NCBI GenBank assembly: GCA_044224495.1
Contig: JBGAKG010000024.1
Coordinates: 62,001 to 126,000, forward strand
DNA: 64,000 bases
Direction of reading: 5' to 3'
Source of the DNA: JBGAKG01 sp044224495
GTDB lineage: Bacteria > Myxococcota_A > Polyangia > Polyangiales > Polyangiaceae
The notes under the pieces were generated by a model. That model saw only the letters and a list, made by a program, of their open reading frames with translations. It searched no databases and was not told the DNA's origin. Position numbers and translations under genes: made by a program. Positions 45,808 to 54,143 of this stretch are shown here, piece after piece. Every line of letters starts with the position of its first letter. Position 1 is the stretch's first letter.

Positions 45808-46140
45808 ATGCCGCATCGAGAACGCTACCTGTTCGTCTGCACGAACCGCCGCGAGGACGGTCATCCGAAGGGATCGTGCGCGGCGAAGGGCTCCGAGGAG
45901 CTTGTGAAGGAGCTCAAGGCTGCGCTGATCCGGCACAAGGCGCAGATGACGGTGCGGGCGTGCTCGGCGAGCTGCCTGGATCTCTGCGAGATCGGGGCGG
46001 CGATCGTGCAGGAGCCCGACCACGTGGCGTACGGCAACGTGACGGTGACGGACGTGGAAGACATCGCGGCGGCGGCGGCGAAGGGGGCGGTCGTGGAGCG
46101 CCTGGTCGTGCACCGCCGCGCGGTGCCGAGCGGGGAGTGA
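45808..46140 (+). CDS. Thioredoxin-like [2Fe-2S] ferredoxin
   Basis: The 110-residue product has cluster ligands Cys11, Cys24, Cys56 and Cys60 in the CX12C...CX3C arrangement of thioredoxin-fold ferredoxins (FVCTNRREDGHPKGSCAAKGSE ... ASCLDLCEIG), followed by YGNVTVTDVEDI. It would act as a low-molecular electron carrier. It starts 34 bases after hutU and ends one base before the next gene, so the three could share a transcript. Confidence 0.93.
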   Translation: MPHRERYLFVCTNRREDGHPKGSCAAKGSEELVKELKAALIRHKAQMTVRACSASCLDLCEIGAAIVQEPDHVAYGNVTVTDVEDIAAAAAKGAVVERLVVHRRAVPSGE

Positions 46141-46141
46141 C

Positions 46142-46606
46142 ATGGCGGGGTTTCGCTTTCACGAGACGCTGCGCGGTGGGTTCTACTTCCTCGCGGAACC
46201 GACCGACGAGCGGGCGATCGACGTCGATCTCGACATTCGCCTCGATGGAGTGCGCCGCTTCGCGCGCGAGCGCACGGGGACGATCGTGGGGCGCCTGGAG
46301 ATCGAGGACTTCGTGTCGACCGACGTGACGGGGCGGATCGGGCTCGCGGTCGTGAACCAACGTCGGCTCCCCTACGAGCTGGATTTCGAGCGCGAGGGCA
46401 CGCGGTACCGTCTGGCGGGCGAGAAGTACATCGGCCTGCTGGATGCGGGCGAGAACGTCACGTACCTGCCGATGAGCCTCTACGAGGTGGTCGGTGGGAA
46501 GGCGGCGAGCGAGCTCGGGCGAGCGAACCTACGCTTCGATCTCCGCGGTGACCTCCGCAAGACGCTCCGCTCGCTGCGTCCCTTCTGGTCCGCCTCCCCG
46601 AAGTGA
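46142..46606 (+). CDS. Uncharacterised 154-residue cytoplasmic protein
   Basis: The product has no signal peptide, membrane segment or cysteine. It is beta-rich with FRFHETLRGGFYFLAEP at the start and YELDFEREGTRYRLAGEKYIG in the middle. The pattern loosely resembles a small beta domain found next to some GMC-type oxidoreductase or lipase genes, where it binds hydrophobic compounds, but I cannot name a family. It follows the ferredoxin with one base between, which implies co-expression. Confidence 0.65.
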   Translation: MAGFRFHETLRGGFYFLAEPTDERAIDVDLDIRLDGVRRFARERTGTIVGRLEIEDFVSTDVTGRIGLAVVNQRRLPYELDFEREGTRYRLAGEKYIGLLDAGENVTYLPMSLYEVVGGKAASELGRANLRFDLRGDLRKTLRSLRPFWSASPK

Positions 46607-46674
46607 GCGACCGGCGCGCGCCACCCCCCGCCATGGCGCGCCACTCGGCCCCCCCACCGCGGGTCCCGCGCCAC

Positions 46675-46688
46675 CTTTGCCGGCAAAG
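46675..46688. promoter_or_regulatory. 14-bp perfect palindrome before marR-like gene
   Basis: CTTTGCC and GGCAAAG form a perfect dyad with no spacer, 61 bases before the marR-like ATG. The 143-base gap holds no gene. MarR dimers bind palindromes of about 16-20 bp and often repress their own gene, so this is a good candidate operator. Confidence 0.5.
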
Positions 46689-46749
46689 CAATTTCGAGGG
46701 GTAGGCGGGGGGGCGACCCCCTGGATCCGTTCTTGCTGAAGGGTCCTTC

Positions 46750-47232
46750 ATGGATCGCATTGCCTTCAACGTGCGCCGCGCTGGCGTCTGCTACGCGGCG
46801 CGCGCCGCCAAGATTCTTCGCCGTTGGAACTTCACGAGCACTCGCGTCGACGTCTTCGTGATTCACGCGCGGGTCGCCGCCATGCACGGCGTCGTGTTCC
46901 AATCCGACATCCGCGCGCGCCTCGGGATCGCGGCGTGCACGATGACCATCATCATGCAACGCCTCGAGCGGCGCGGCTTCATCGAGCGGCGACCCGCCGA
47001 GCACGACCGCCGCTTGATCGTCGTCACCGTCACGCCGCTCGGGCGGGCCACCTTCGGCGAGCTCCTCGGGCACGTCGGCCCCAGCCTCTTCACCCCCCTC
47101 GTCGACGCTCAGCTCATGATCTCCGGCGACTTCGGGACCCCCGTCCCCGTCAAACGCGCTCGCGTCCTCGCCAGCATCGACCTCGTGCGCTCCCTGTTTT
47201 CGGACTGGTCCCGCGCTCCCTACCCACCCTGA
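46750..47232 (+). CDS. MarR-family transcriptional regulator
   Basis: The 160-residue product has a winged-helix domain of MarR type: VFQSDIRARLGIAACTMTIIMQRLERRGFIERR as helix-turn-helix and recognition helix, then RRPAEHDRRLIVVTVTPLGR as the wing with the usual DxR. N- and C-terminal helices should dimerise it. The only conserved-looking cysteines are Cys14 and Cys58. Direct targets are unknown; a palindrome precedes the gene and a second one lies between it and the NtrC-type gene. Confidence 0.85.
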   Translation: MDRIAFNVRRAGVCYAARAAKILRRWNFTSTRVDVFVIHARVAAMHGVVFQSDIRARLGIAACTMTIIMQRLERRGFIERRPAEHDRRLIVVTVTPLGRATFGELLGHVGPSLFTPLVDAQLMISGDFGTPVPVKRARVLASIDLVRSLFSDWSRAPYPP

Positions 47233-47253
47233 TCGGAAAACTTGTCAGTGCCA

Positions 47254-47283
47254 TTGACACGATGTCATCCCGATGACATCGTG
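47254..47283. promoter_or_regulatory. Perfect -35 box overlapping a 26-bp palindrome before ntrC-like gene
   Basis: TTGACA at 47254-47259 is a consensus -35. It overlaps a perfect inverted repeat: CACGATGTCATC (47258-47269), two C bases, GATGACATCGTG (47272-47283). The repeat ends 8 bases before the ATG at 47292. A -10 at 17-base spacing (CATCGT) is poor, and there is no Shine-Dalgarno, so a repressed or leaderless transcript is possible. Confidence 0.6.
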
Positions 47284-47291
47284 ACCAAACC

Positions 47292-48692
47292 ATGGACACT
47301 ACGTCACTGGAAGAGGGGGTCACCGTGCTCGTCGTCGACGACGAGCGCGGCAACGTCGAATCGCTCGAGAAGATCTTCGCGCGCGAAGGCATGCGCGTGC
47401 TCACCGCGTTCGACGCCAAGCAGGCGCTCGAGGTGGTGCGCACGCACCGCGTCCACGTCATCGTCACCGACTTGATGATGCCGGGCACGACGGGCCTCGA
47501 GCTCCTCCGCGCCGTGAAGCAGCTCGCCCCCGACGTCGAGGTCGTCCTCATGACCGCCTACGGCACCGTCGAGACGGCGGTGTCCGCCATGCGCGAAGGC
47601 GCTTACGACTTCGTCGAGAAGCCGCTCAAGCGCATGTCGATCGTGAAGAGCGTCCGCAAGGCCGCCGAGCGTCAGCGTCTCGTCGCCGAGAACAAGAGCC
47701 TCAAGGACGAACTGAGAGCCCTCACCACCCGCGAGATCGTCGGCAGCTCTCCCGCCTGGCGTCGCGTCATCGACGTCGCGACCCAGGCGGCGCCCAGCAT
47801 GGCCACCGTGCTCGTCCTCGGCGAGAGCGGCACCGGCAAGGAGCTCCTCGCTCGCTACATCCACGAGCGCAGCTCCCGCGCGAAGGGCCCCTTCGTCGCC
47901 GTCAACTGCGCCGCCATCCCGGAGACCATCCTCGAGAGCGAGCTCTTCGGGCACGAGCGCGGCGCCTTCACCGGCGCCGTCGGCAAGAAGGAAGGCCGCT
48001 TCGCGCGCGCCTCCAGCGGCACGCTCTTCCTCGACGAGATCGGCGAGCTCTCCCTCGCGGTCCAGGTGAAGCTCCTCCGCGTCCTGCAGGAGGGCGAGTA
48101 CGAGCCCGTCGGCGGCAACACCACCAAGGCCGACGTACGCGTCGTCGCCGCGACCAACCGCGACCTCCTCGCCGAGGTGCACGCCGGTCGCTTCCGCGAA
48201 GATCTCTACTATCGCCTGAACGTCATTCAGGTCACCGCGCCCCCGCTGCGCTCGCGGCGCGAGGACATTCCCCTTCTGGTCGACCACTTCCTCGGCATCT
48301 ACGCCAAGAAGAACGGCAAGGCGCGCATGACGCCGACCCGCGGCGCGATGGAGCGCTTCCTCGACTACGCCTGGCCCGGCAACGTGCGCGAGCTCGAGAA
48401 CGTCATCGAGCGCGCGGTCGTTCTCTCGCGCGGCGAAACGCTCGCGGAGCAGGATCTCCCCGACGCGATCGCCAAGGCCGCTCCCGGCGCCGGCGGCTCG
48501 CTCACGTTCGAGATCGGCACGACCCTCGACGACATCGAGCTCCGCGTCATCAAGGAGACCCTCCGCCACACCAAGGGCGACAAGGGACTCGCCGCTCAGC
48601 TCCTCGGGATCTCCCAGCGCACCATCTACCGCAAGCTGGACGGGGTAGGGGCGGAGGGCGCCGAGGCTCCACGTCCCGAAGGCGCCGCCTGA
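47292..48692 (+). CDS. Sigma-54-dependent response regulator, NtrC type
   Basis: The 466-residue product has a receiver domain (phospho-acceptor Asp60 in VTDLMMPG, Lys110), an AAA+ domain with Walker A GESGTGKE at 177-184, the sigma-54 contact loop GAFTGA at 224-229 and FLDEIGELS, and a Fis-type helix-turn-helix at the C-terminus (KGLAAQLLGISQRTIYRKLDG). It activates sigma-54 promoters when phosphorylated. No histidine kinase gene is adjacent, so it is an orphan. A sigma-54 promoter candidate lies 1.6 kb downstream, before gspC. Confidence 0.95.
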   Translation: MDTTSLEEGVTVLVVDDERGNVESLEKIFAREGMRVLTAFDAKQALEVVRTHRVHVIVTDLMMPGTTGLELLRAVKQLAPDVEVVLMTAYGTVETAVSAMREGAYDFVEKPLKRMSIVKSVRKAAERQRLVAENKSLKDELRALTTREIVGSSPAWRRVIDVATQAAPSMATVLVLGESGTGKELLARYIHERSSRAKGPFVAVNCAAIPETILESELFGHERGAFTGAVGKKEGRFARASSGTLFLDEIGELSLAVQVKLLRVLQEGEYEPVGGNTTKADVRVVAATNRDLLAEVHAGRFREDLYYRLNVIQVTAPPLRSRREDIPLLVDHFLGIYAKKNGKARMTPTRGAMERFLDYAWPGNVRELENVIERAVVLSRGETLAEQDLPDAIAKAAPGAGGSLTFEIGTTLDDIELRVIKETLRHTKGDKGLAAQLLGISQRTIYRKLDGVGAEGAEAPRPEGAA

Positions 48693-48701
48693 CGCGCAGG
48701 C

Positions 48702-49598
48702 TCACGGCGCGAAGATCCGCCGCGCCCCCTCCGCCACGAAGTCGATGAACGCCCGCACCTGCGGCGCGAGCATCTCCTTCTCCGGGTAGACGATCGCCAT
48801 CCGCGCGTCGTCGCCGAGCGCCCCCTCCAGCACCCGAACCAGCGCGCCCTCGGCCACGAGATCTTTCACGAGCGCGTTCGGAAGCATCGCGATGCCGAGC
48901 CCACGCAGCGCCGCTTGGCGCAGGAGCTCCATCGAGTTCGACGTGAACGTCGGCTGCATCCGCACGCTCCGCCCACTCAGTCGCCAGTGCGACTCGGGCG
49001 CCACGCCACCGACGAACCCTGCCAGGCACCGGTGCCGCGCGAGCTCCCGCGCGTTGCGCGGGAGCCCGTGCTTCGCGATGTACGCCGGCGCCGCCACCGC
49101 CCAGCGTTCCGTGCGCACCAGCACCCGCGCCATCAGCCCCGGCGGCAGCCGCGCCCCCGCGCGGAGCGCGACGTCGTAGCCATCCCGCACGAGATCGACG
49201 TGCTCCGTCGTCAGGTACACCTGGAGCGTCACCGCCGGGTTCGCCGCCGCGAACGCGCAGAACAAATCGAGGAAGTCCTCGCGCACCGTCGGCGGCGCGG
49301 TGACGCGCACCACGCCGCGCAGCTCGCGCGCGCCGCGCCCGACCACCGCCTCCGCGCGCCGGGTGGCGTCGAGCACCACCCGCGCCTCGTGCAAGAAGGC
49401 CTCGCCCTCGTCCGTGAGCGCCATCCGCCGCGTCGTCCGTCGCAGCAGGCGCGCGCCGAGCCGCTCCTCGAGCCGCGCGAGCCTGCGCCCGAGCGTCGCC
49501 CGGGGCACGCCGAGCGTGCGCGCCGCGCGCGTGAGCGAGCGCGCCTCCACCGTCTGCACGAAGGCCAGGATCTCGGCGGTCTCGAGCGGTTCCTTCAT
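48702..49598 (-). CDS. LysR-family transcriptional regulator
   Basis: The 298-residue product has the LysR helix-turn-helix near residues 18-45 (EARSLTRAARTLGVPRATLGRRLARLEERLG) and a periplasmic-binding-like effector domain from about residue 90. It is divergent from the doxX-like gene, and LysR regulators usually act on the adjacent divergent gene. It is convergent with the NtrC-type gene with 9 bases between stops. The effector is unknown. Confidence 0.92.
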   Translation of the reverse strand: MKEPLETAEILAFVQTVEARSLTRAARTLGVPRATLGRRLARLEERLGARLLRRTTRRMALTDEGEAFLHEARVVLDATRRAEAVVGRGARELRGVVRVTAPPTVREDFLDLFCAFAAANPAVTLQVYLTTEHVDLVRDGYDVALRAGARLPPGLMARVLVRTERWAVAAPAYIAKHGLPRNARELARHRCLAGFVGGVAPESHWRLSGRSVRMQPTFTSNSMELLRQAALRGLGIAMLPNALVKDLVAEGALVRVLEGALGDDARMAIVYPEKEMLAPQVRAFIDFVAEGARRIFAP

Positions 49599-49606
49599 TA
49601 GGATCG

Positions 49607-49628
49607 ATTCGTAGCATATCTAGCGCAT
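49607..49628. promoter_or_regulatory. Candidate LysR operator in lysR-doxX intergenic region
   Basis: The 22 bp at this position show imperfect dyad symmetry, AT-N-CG-N5-ATAT-N5-CG-N-AT, 8 bases upstream of the lysR start codon and within the 115-bp divergent gap. LysR boxes are interrupted dyads of about this length. The ATAT core is unusual in this GC-rich DNA. Confidence 0.45.
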
Positions 49629-49713
49629 CGGCCAATCCTTGTGCCGAATCGTCCCGCGCCGCATCTTGCCCGCCATGGCGCTCCGAGTCCGTCGGGCGCT
49701 TCGGAGGTTTCCC

Positions 49714-50121
49714 ATGAAGGCGAAGACGATTGGTTACTGGGCTCTCACGGCGCTCGCGGCGCTCGCGTTCCTCTCCGGCGGCGTGTTCGATCTCATGGGC
49801 TCGCCCCAGGTCCAAGAGGGCATGACCCACCTCGGCTACCCCGCCTACTTCGCGACCATCCTCGGCGCCTGGAAGGTCGCCGGGGCCGTGGCGATTCTCT
49901 CCCCGAAGTTTCCCCGCCTGAAGGAGTGGGCCTACGCCGGCATGTTCTTCGATCTCACGGGCGCTGCCGCGTCCCACGCTTTCTCCCATGATCCGGCGGG
50001 AAAGATCCTCACGCCGCTCGTCCTCGCCGCGATCGTGATGGGCTCGTGGGCCCTCCGCCCCGCCGCCCGGAAGACCGAGCCCGAGGCCGCCCCGACCGGC
50101 CGCCTCGCGCCCGCCACCTGA
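49714..50121 (+). CDS. DoxX-family small membrane protein
   Basis: The ATG at 49714 is favoured by GGAGG 7 bases upstream. The 135-residue product has about four transmembrane helices: YWALTALAALAFLSGGVFDLMG, YFATILGAWKVAGAVAILSP, EWAYAGMFFDLTGAAASHA and ILTPLVLAAIVMGSWAL. The layout and GAWKVAGAVAIL/YAGMFFDLTGA signatures fit the DoxX-like (DUF417/DoxD-related) group. Members are often paired with LysR or MarR regulators and linked to redox or solvent stress, but no activity is established. Confidence 0.88.
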   Translation: MKAKTIGYWALTALAALAFLSGGVFDLMGSPQVQEGMTHLGYPAYFATILGAWKVAGAVAILSPKFPRLKEWAYAGMFFDLTGAAASHAFSHDPAGKILTPLVLAAIVMGSWALRPAARKTEPEAAPTGRLAPAT

Positions 50122-50248
50122 GGCGCCGCCCGATCGATCCGTTTGCCACTTTGTCCTGAACCGAGGCGCAGTCCGTCCCCTCGCGCCAACCTGTCCTCTC
50201 CACCCTGGGAACGCAGGTCTAAGCCCTCGAAAAGACGGCCCTTCCTTC

Positions 50249-50265
50249 TTGGCACGAGGTTCGCT
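50249..50265 (+). promoter_or_regulatory. Sigma-54 (-24/-12) promoter candidate for type II secretion operon
   Basis: The sequence TTGGCACGAGGTTCGCT carries GG at 50251-50252 and GC at 50263-50264, exactly ten bases apart, and a near-perfect TGGCACG -24 half. The -12 half is TCGC instead of TTGC. Transcription would start near 50276, about 19 bases before the gspC ATG. An enhancer-binding activator gene lies 1.6 kb upstream. Confidence 0.65.
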
Positions 50266-50268
50266 ACA

Positions 50269-50292
50269 GGGGTGCTCGAACCGGAGCACCCC
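50269..50292 (+). promoter_or_regulatory. Perfect 9-bp hairpin enclosing gspC Shine-Dalgarno
   Basis: GGGGTGCTC, loop GAACCG and GAGCACCCC form a perfect stem ending two bases before the gspC ATG. The likely Shine-Dalgarno GGAG (50283-50286) lies at the loop/3' arm junction, so folding would hide it. If the start of transcription is near 50276, only part of the 5' arm would be in the mRNA and the DNA dyad could instead be an operator. Confidence 0.55.
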
Positions 50293-50294
50293 GC

Positions 50295-51263
50295 ATGGCA
50301 ATCGACCAATGGCTGCGCCACAACTTCTGGCTTCCGACGCTCGGCCTGACCGCCATCGCGTCGCTCTTCGGGGCCAAGACCGTGGCCAACATCGCCGCCG
50401 CGAACCTCGCGCCGGACGAGAAAGCGCTCGGACAGGCGCCGATGGTCGTGAAGCCGATCGGCTCCGCCACGGTCGCCTCGACCTCGCAGCACGCCACCTC
50501 CGCCGACGCCATCCTCGGCCGCAACCCGTTCGACTCGACGACGGGGCCGCTCAACGGCCGCCCGCCCGAGGACGTCGCGCTCGCGCCGCCCCCCGATCTC
50601 TCGGACCCCTTCGCCGCGCCCCCGTGCGACGGCGTGAAGGTGCTGATCATCACCGCGTCCAGCGATCCGGACTGGTCCTTCGCCGCGCTCTCGCCCCCCG
50701 GCGAGAATCAGAAGAGCGTGCTCCGCCGCCGCGGCGGTGACTTCAACGGGAAGCAGGTCAAGTTTATCGGCTGGGACCGCGTCTGGTTCACCAGCAACGG
50801 CCAGCTCTGTCAGGCCGAGATGTTCCGTCCGGCAGGCGCGCCGCAGGTCGCCGCTGCACCGCCGCCGCCGCCGCCCGCCGCTGCGGCAGGTGGCGCGGGC
50901 GCCGTCCCGCCCGACATCGCGAAGGGCATCGTCCGCGTGAGCGCGACCGAGTTCAACGTCGACCGCGGCGTCGTCGACAAGATCCTCGAGAACCAGGCCG
51001 AGCTGATGCGCCAAGCGCGCATCGTCCCCGAGCAGGAGAACGGCAAGGTCGTCGGCATTCGTCTCTTCGGCGTCCGCCCCGACACGCTCCTCGGCACGCT
51101 CGGCATGGAGAACGGCGATCGCCTCCAGACGATCAACGGCTTCGACATGACGAGCCCCGAGAAGGCTCTCGAGGCCTACGCGCGCTTGCGCACGGCCGAT
51201 CACCTCACCATCCAAGTCAACCGTCGGGGTCAGAACATGAACCTCGACTACAACATCAAGTGA
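50295..51263 (+). CDS. gspC: Type II secretion protein C
   Basis: The 322-residue product has a short cytoplasmic start, one transmembrane helix (about 13-34), an HR-like periplasmic domain (ILGRNPFDSTTG, then VLIITASSDPDWSFAAL and VWFTSNGQLCQAEMF), a Pro/Ala-rich linker and a C-terminal PDZ-like domain (VVGIRLFGVRPDTLLGTLGMENGDRLQTINGF). GspC joins the inner-membrane platform to the secretin GspD and helps choose cargo. It is the first gene of an operon that runs to the end of the window; the candidate sigma-54 promoter is just upstream. Confidence 0.93.
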   Translation: MAIDQWLRHNFWLPTLGLTAIASLFGAKTVANIAAANLAPDEKALGQAPMVVKPIGSATVASTSQHATSADAILGRNPFDSTTGPLNGRPPEDVALAPPPDLSDPFAAPPCDGVKVLIITASSDPDWSFAALSPPGENQKSVLRRRGGDFNGKQVKFIGWDRVWFTSNGQLCQAEMFRPAGAPQVAAAPPPPPPAAAAGGAGAVPPDIAKGIVRVSATEFNVDRGVVDKILENQAELMRQARIVPEQENGKVVGIRLFGVRPDTLLGTLGMENGDRLQTINGFDMTSPEKALEAYARLRTADHLTIQVNRRGQNMNLDYNIK

Positions 51264-51274
51264 CGGAGTCTGCG

Positions 51275-51520
51275 ATGGACGTCCCGCTCGCTCAGCTCCT
51301 CCGCCGCGGTCTGCGCCTCGCGCTGCTCTACAGCGCCGCAGCCCTGATCTTCATCGGCGCCCTCGGCGGCGCCATCACGCTCGCCCTCGGCGGGGCCAAC
51401 GGCGCGAAGCCTGCGCCTCTGGCACCCGAGAAGCCGGTCGACGTGAAGCCCACCACCACGAGCAACACCCCGAGCGGCGCGCCGATCGCGCGACCGAGCA
51501 CGGGGAAAACCGAGATCTGA
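51275..51520 (+). CDS. Small single-span membrane protein between gspC and gspD
   Basis: The 81-residue product starts at the ATG at 51275 with GGAG seven bases upstream. A GTG at 51260, overlapping the gspC stop, is an alternative. It has a hydrophilic start, one transmembrane helix (about 17-40) and a Pro/Thr/Ser tail that probably extends into the periplasm. No standard Gsp subunit has this size or position. It may be a lineage-specific accessory of the platform or of secretin assembly. Confidence 0.75.
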   Translation: MDVPLAQLLRRGLRLALLYSAAALIFIGALGGAITLALGGANGAKPAPLAPEKPVDVKPTTTSNTPSGAPIARPSTGKTEI

Positions 51521-51544
51521 CGGACTGGAAGCGCGAGGAGCCAC

Positions 51545-54133
51545 GTGAGCACGATGCATCGGTTTTGGAATCGGCGGGCTTCGCTCGCCACTCTCGCCTC
51601 GGCCCTCGTCTGCGCCGCGTTCGCGCACGACGCCGCGGCCCAAGGCGGCGGCGCGATGCGACCCGCAGTGCCGCTCGCCGGCGTCGGCGGCGGCGGTGTC
51701 ACCACCACGCCGACCGGCACGGCCGGCGCCGGCAACGTCACCTCCGCTCCGCCCGCGAACCGCGCCGGCGGCGGCACGGGCACTGGCGGCACCGGCGGTG
51801 CGACGGGCGCCCCGCCCGGCGGCGCTGCCGGCGGCACCGGCGCGACCGCGGGCGGCAAGGCCCCGTCGGACACCACGTCGCTCCCGCAGTTCGAGGCGGG
51901 CGTCGAGTTCGAGCCCCGCAGCCCGAACTACAAAGTGAGCTTCTCGCTCGAGGACGCCGATCTCAACGAGCTCGTCCGCGTCATCGGCAACCTCACCGGC
52001 AAGCGCTTCATCTTCGGTGGCAAGGTCCGCAACATCAAGGCGAGCATCTACGCGCCGCAGAAGGTGACCGTCGCCGAGGCGTACCAAGCCTTCCTCTCGA
52101 TCCTCGAGACCAACGGGCTCACCGTCGTCCCGCACGGGCACTTCCTGAAGATCGTCGAGACCGGCGGCATCGCGTCGCAGGACACGCCCACCTACGGCAG
52201 CGGGCAAGTCGCCCCGAGCGAAGACCGCTTCGTCACCCGCATGCTGCGCCTCCAGCACGCCTCGGCGGACGAGGTCGCGAACATCCTCGGGCACTTCAAG
52301 TCCAAGGACGGCGACATCACCGTGCACCCGGGCGGCAACCTCCTCATCATCACCGACACCGGTTCGAACCTGCGCCGCATGATGCAGATCATCGACGAGG
52401 TCGACGTCGGGTCGTCGGGCGATCAGATGTGGATCGAAGGGCTCCACTACGCGGCCGCGTCCGACGTCGCCGCACGCATCAACGAGATCTTCGATCTCAA
52501 GGGCGGCGGCGGCGCCAAGCCGGGCGACAAGGCCGGCGGTGGTGGCGGCGTCTCGCTCGGCGACGCGCACGTGACCAAGGTCATGGCCGAGGACCGCTCG
52601 AACTCCGTCATCATCGTCGCGACCGAGCGCGCGTACCTCCGCATCCTCGAGTTCATCAAGCGGATCGACGTTCCGCAGACGGGCGGCGAAGGCGAGATCC
52701 ACGTCCTCCCGCTCCAGCACGCGGACGCGCTCGAGCTCGTGAAGACGCTCAACGACATCGTCTCCGGCGCGGCCGCGGCGGGTCAGCCGGGCGGCGCGGC
52801 CGCCGGCAAGGCGGGTGCCGCACCGAGCCCGATCTTCGAGGGCGGCATCAAGGTCTCCGCCGACAAGGCGACGAACTCGATCGTCATCACGTCGTCGTTG
52901 CGCGACTACGCGTCGCTCCGCGCCGTCGTCGATCGGCTCGATCAGGCGCGCCGCCAGGTGTTCATCGAGGCGGTCATCATGGACCTCTCGGTCAACCGCA
53001 CCGACACCCTCGGCGTCAGCTTCCACGGCGGCCTCGCCGAGACGCTCCTCGGCGGCTCCGGCGACAGCCTCTTCTACGGTGGCCTCAACCCGCTCGCGTC
53101 GGCGCTCACGCCGAACCCGGCCGACCTCCAGGGTCTCGCGCTCGGTCTCCGCGGCCCCAACATCCCCGGCTCGGGCGCCGCGCTCGGAACGGGCGTCGAC
53201 ATCCCCGCGTTCGGTGTGCTCATCAGTGCGCTGTCGACCACGGGCGACGTGGACGTCCTCTCCACGCCGCACATCCTCGCGACCGACAACGAGAAGGCCA
53301 TCATCTCCGTCGGCGAGAACGTCCCGCTCCAGCAGAACATCCCGTCGCTCCCGTCGAGCGGCACGGGCGGCGCGGGCTTCAACCCGTTCTCGTTCGGTGG
53401 CGTCTCTCCGCAGCGCCAGGACGTCGGCACCAAGATCGAGATCACGCCCCACCTGAACTCGTCGAACGAGGTCCGGTTGGATCTGATCGAGACGATCAGC
53501 GAGGCCCGCGAGCCGCAAGGCACGCTCGGCGTCGTCCCGATCACGCAGCGCAACGCGACGACGAAGCTCGTCGTCCAGGATCAGCAGACCGTCGTCATCG
53601 GCGGTCTCATGCGCAACCGCCTCGCGCACTCGGAGCAGAAGATCCCGGTCCTCGGCGACATCCCGGTCCTCGGCGCGCTCTTCCGCAAGAGCACGAACGT
53701 GATGCAGAAGACCAACCTCATCCTCGTGCTCACGCCGTACATCATCCGCGAGCAGAACGACCTTCGCGTGATCTTCGAGCGCAAGATGCAGGAGCGGCAG
53801 GAGTTCCTCGATCGCTACTTCGTCTTCAGCGATCACCCCGACTACCAGCCGCCGAAGGACTACTCGCGCACCAACGGTCTGCTCGAGGAGATCAAGGAGA
53901 CCTACCGCCTCGAGGACGAGCGTCTGCGCCTCGAAGAGATCATGCGCCCCAAGGAGGTCAAGACGCACACCCCGGGCGAACCGCTGGATCTGCCCGTGCG
54001 CCCAGGCCCGGCGGGCGGTACGATCGCTTCGCCGCCTCCGCCTGCGGGCGGGGCGACCGGAGCCCCTCCGGCTCCGCCCCCCAACGTCAACGTCGCCCCG
54101 GCGGTCCGCCAGGTCGACCGGACCGAGCACTGA
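51545..54133 (+). CDS. gspD: Type II secretion secretin D
   Basis: The 862-residue product has a signal peptide (DAAAQ cleavage near residue 35) and then an unusually long Gly/Thr/Ala-rich stretch (about 35-110). N0-N3 domains follow (VSFSLEDADLNELVRVIGNLTGKRF begins N0), then the secretin core: VDVLSTPHILATDNEKAIISVGENVPLQQ, VGTKIEITPHLN, VVIGGLMRN and PVLGDIPVLGALFR. It forms the outer-membrane channel. The GTG start follows GAGGAG; an ATG at 51554 is also possible. The C-terminal 60 residues are Pro-rich. Confidence 0.96.
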   Translation: MSTMHRFWNRRASLATLASALVCAAFAHDAAAQGGGAMRPAVPLAGVGGGGVTTTPTGTAGAGNVTSAPPANRAGGGTGTGGTGGATGAPPGGAAGGTGATAGGKAPSDTTSLPQFEAGVEFEPRSPNYKVSFSLEDADLNELVRVIGNLTGKRFIFGGKVRNIKASIYAPQKVTVAEAYQAFLSILETNGLTVVPHGHFLKIVETGGIASQDTPTYGSGQVAPSEDRFVTRMLRLQHASADEVANILGHFKSKDGDITVHPGGNLLIITDTGSNLRRMMQIIDEVDVGSSGDQMWIEGLHYAAASDVAARINEIFDLKGGGGAKPGDKAGGGGGVSLGDAHVTKVMAEDRSNSVIIVATERAYLRILEFIKRIDVPQTGGEGEIHVLPLQHADALELVKTLNDIVSGAAAAGQPGGAAAGKAGAAPSPIFEGGIKVSADKATNSIVITSSLRDYASLRAVVDRLDQARRQVFIEAVIMDLSVNRTDTLGVSFHGGLAETLLGGSGDSLFYGGLNPLASALTPNPADLQGLALGLRGPNIPGSGAALGTGVDIPAFGVLISALSTTGDVDVLSTPHILATDNEKAIISVGENVPLQQNIPSLPSSGTGGAGFNPFSFGGVSPQRQDVGTKIEITPHLNSSNEVRLDLIETISEAREPQGTLGVVPITQRNATTKLVVQDQQTVVIGGLMRNRLAHSEQKIPVLGDIPVLGALFRKSTNVMQKTNLILVLTPYIIREQNDLRVIFERKMQERQEFLDRYFVFSDHPDYQPPKDYSRTNGLLEEIKETYRLEDERLRLEEIMRPKEVKTHTPGEPLDLPVRPGPAGGTIASPPPPAGGATGAPPAPPPNVNVAPAVRQVDRTEH

Positions 54134-54143
54134 CGGGGTCGCG

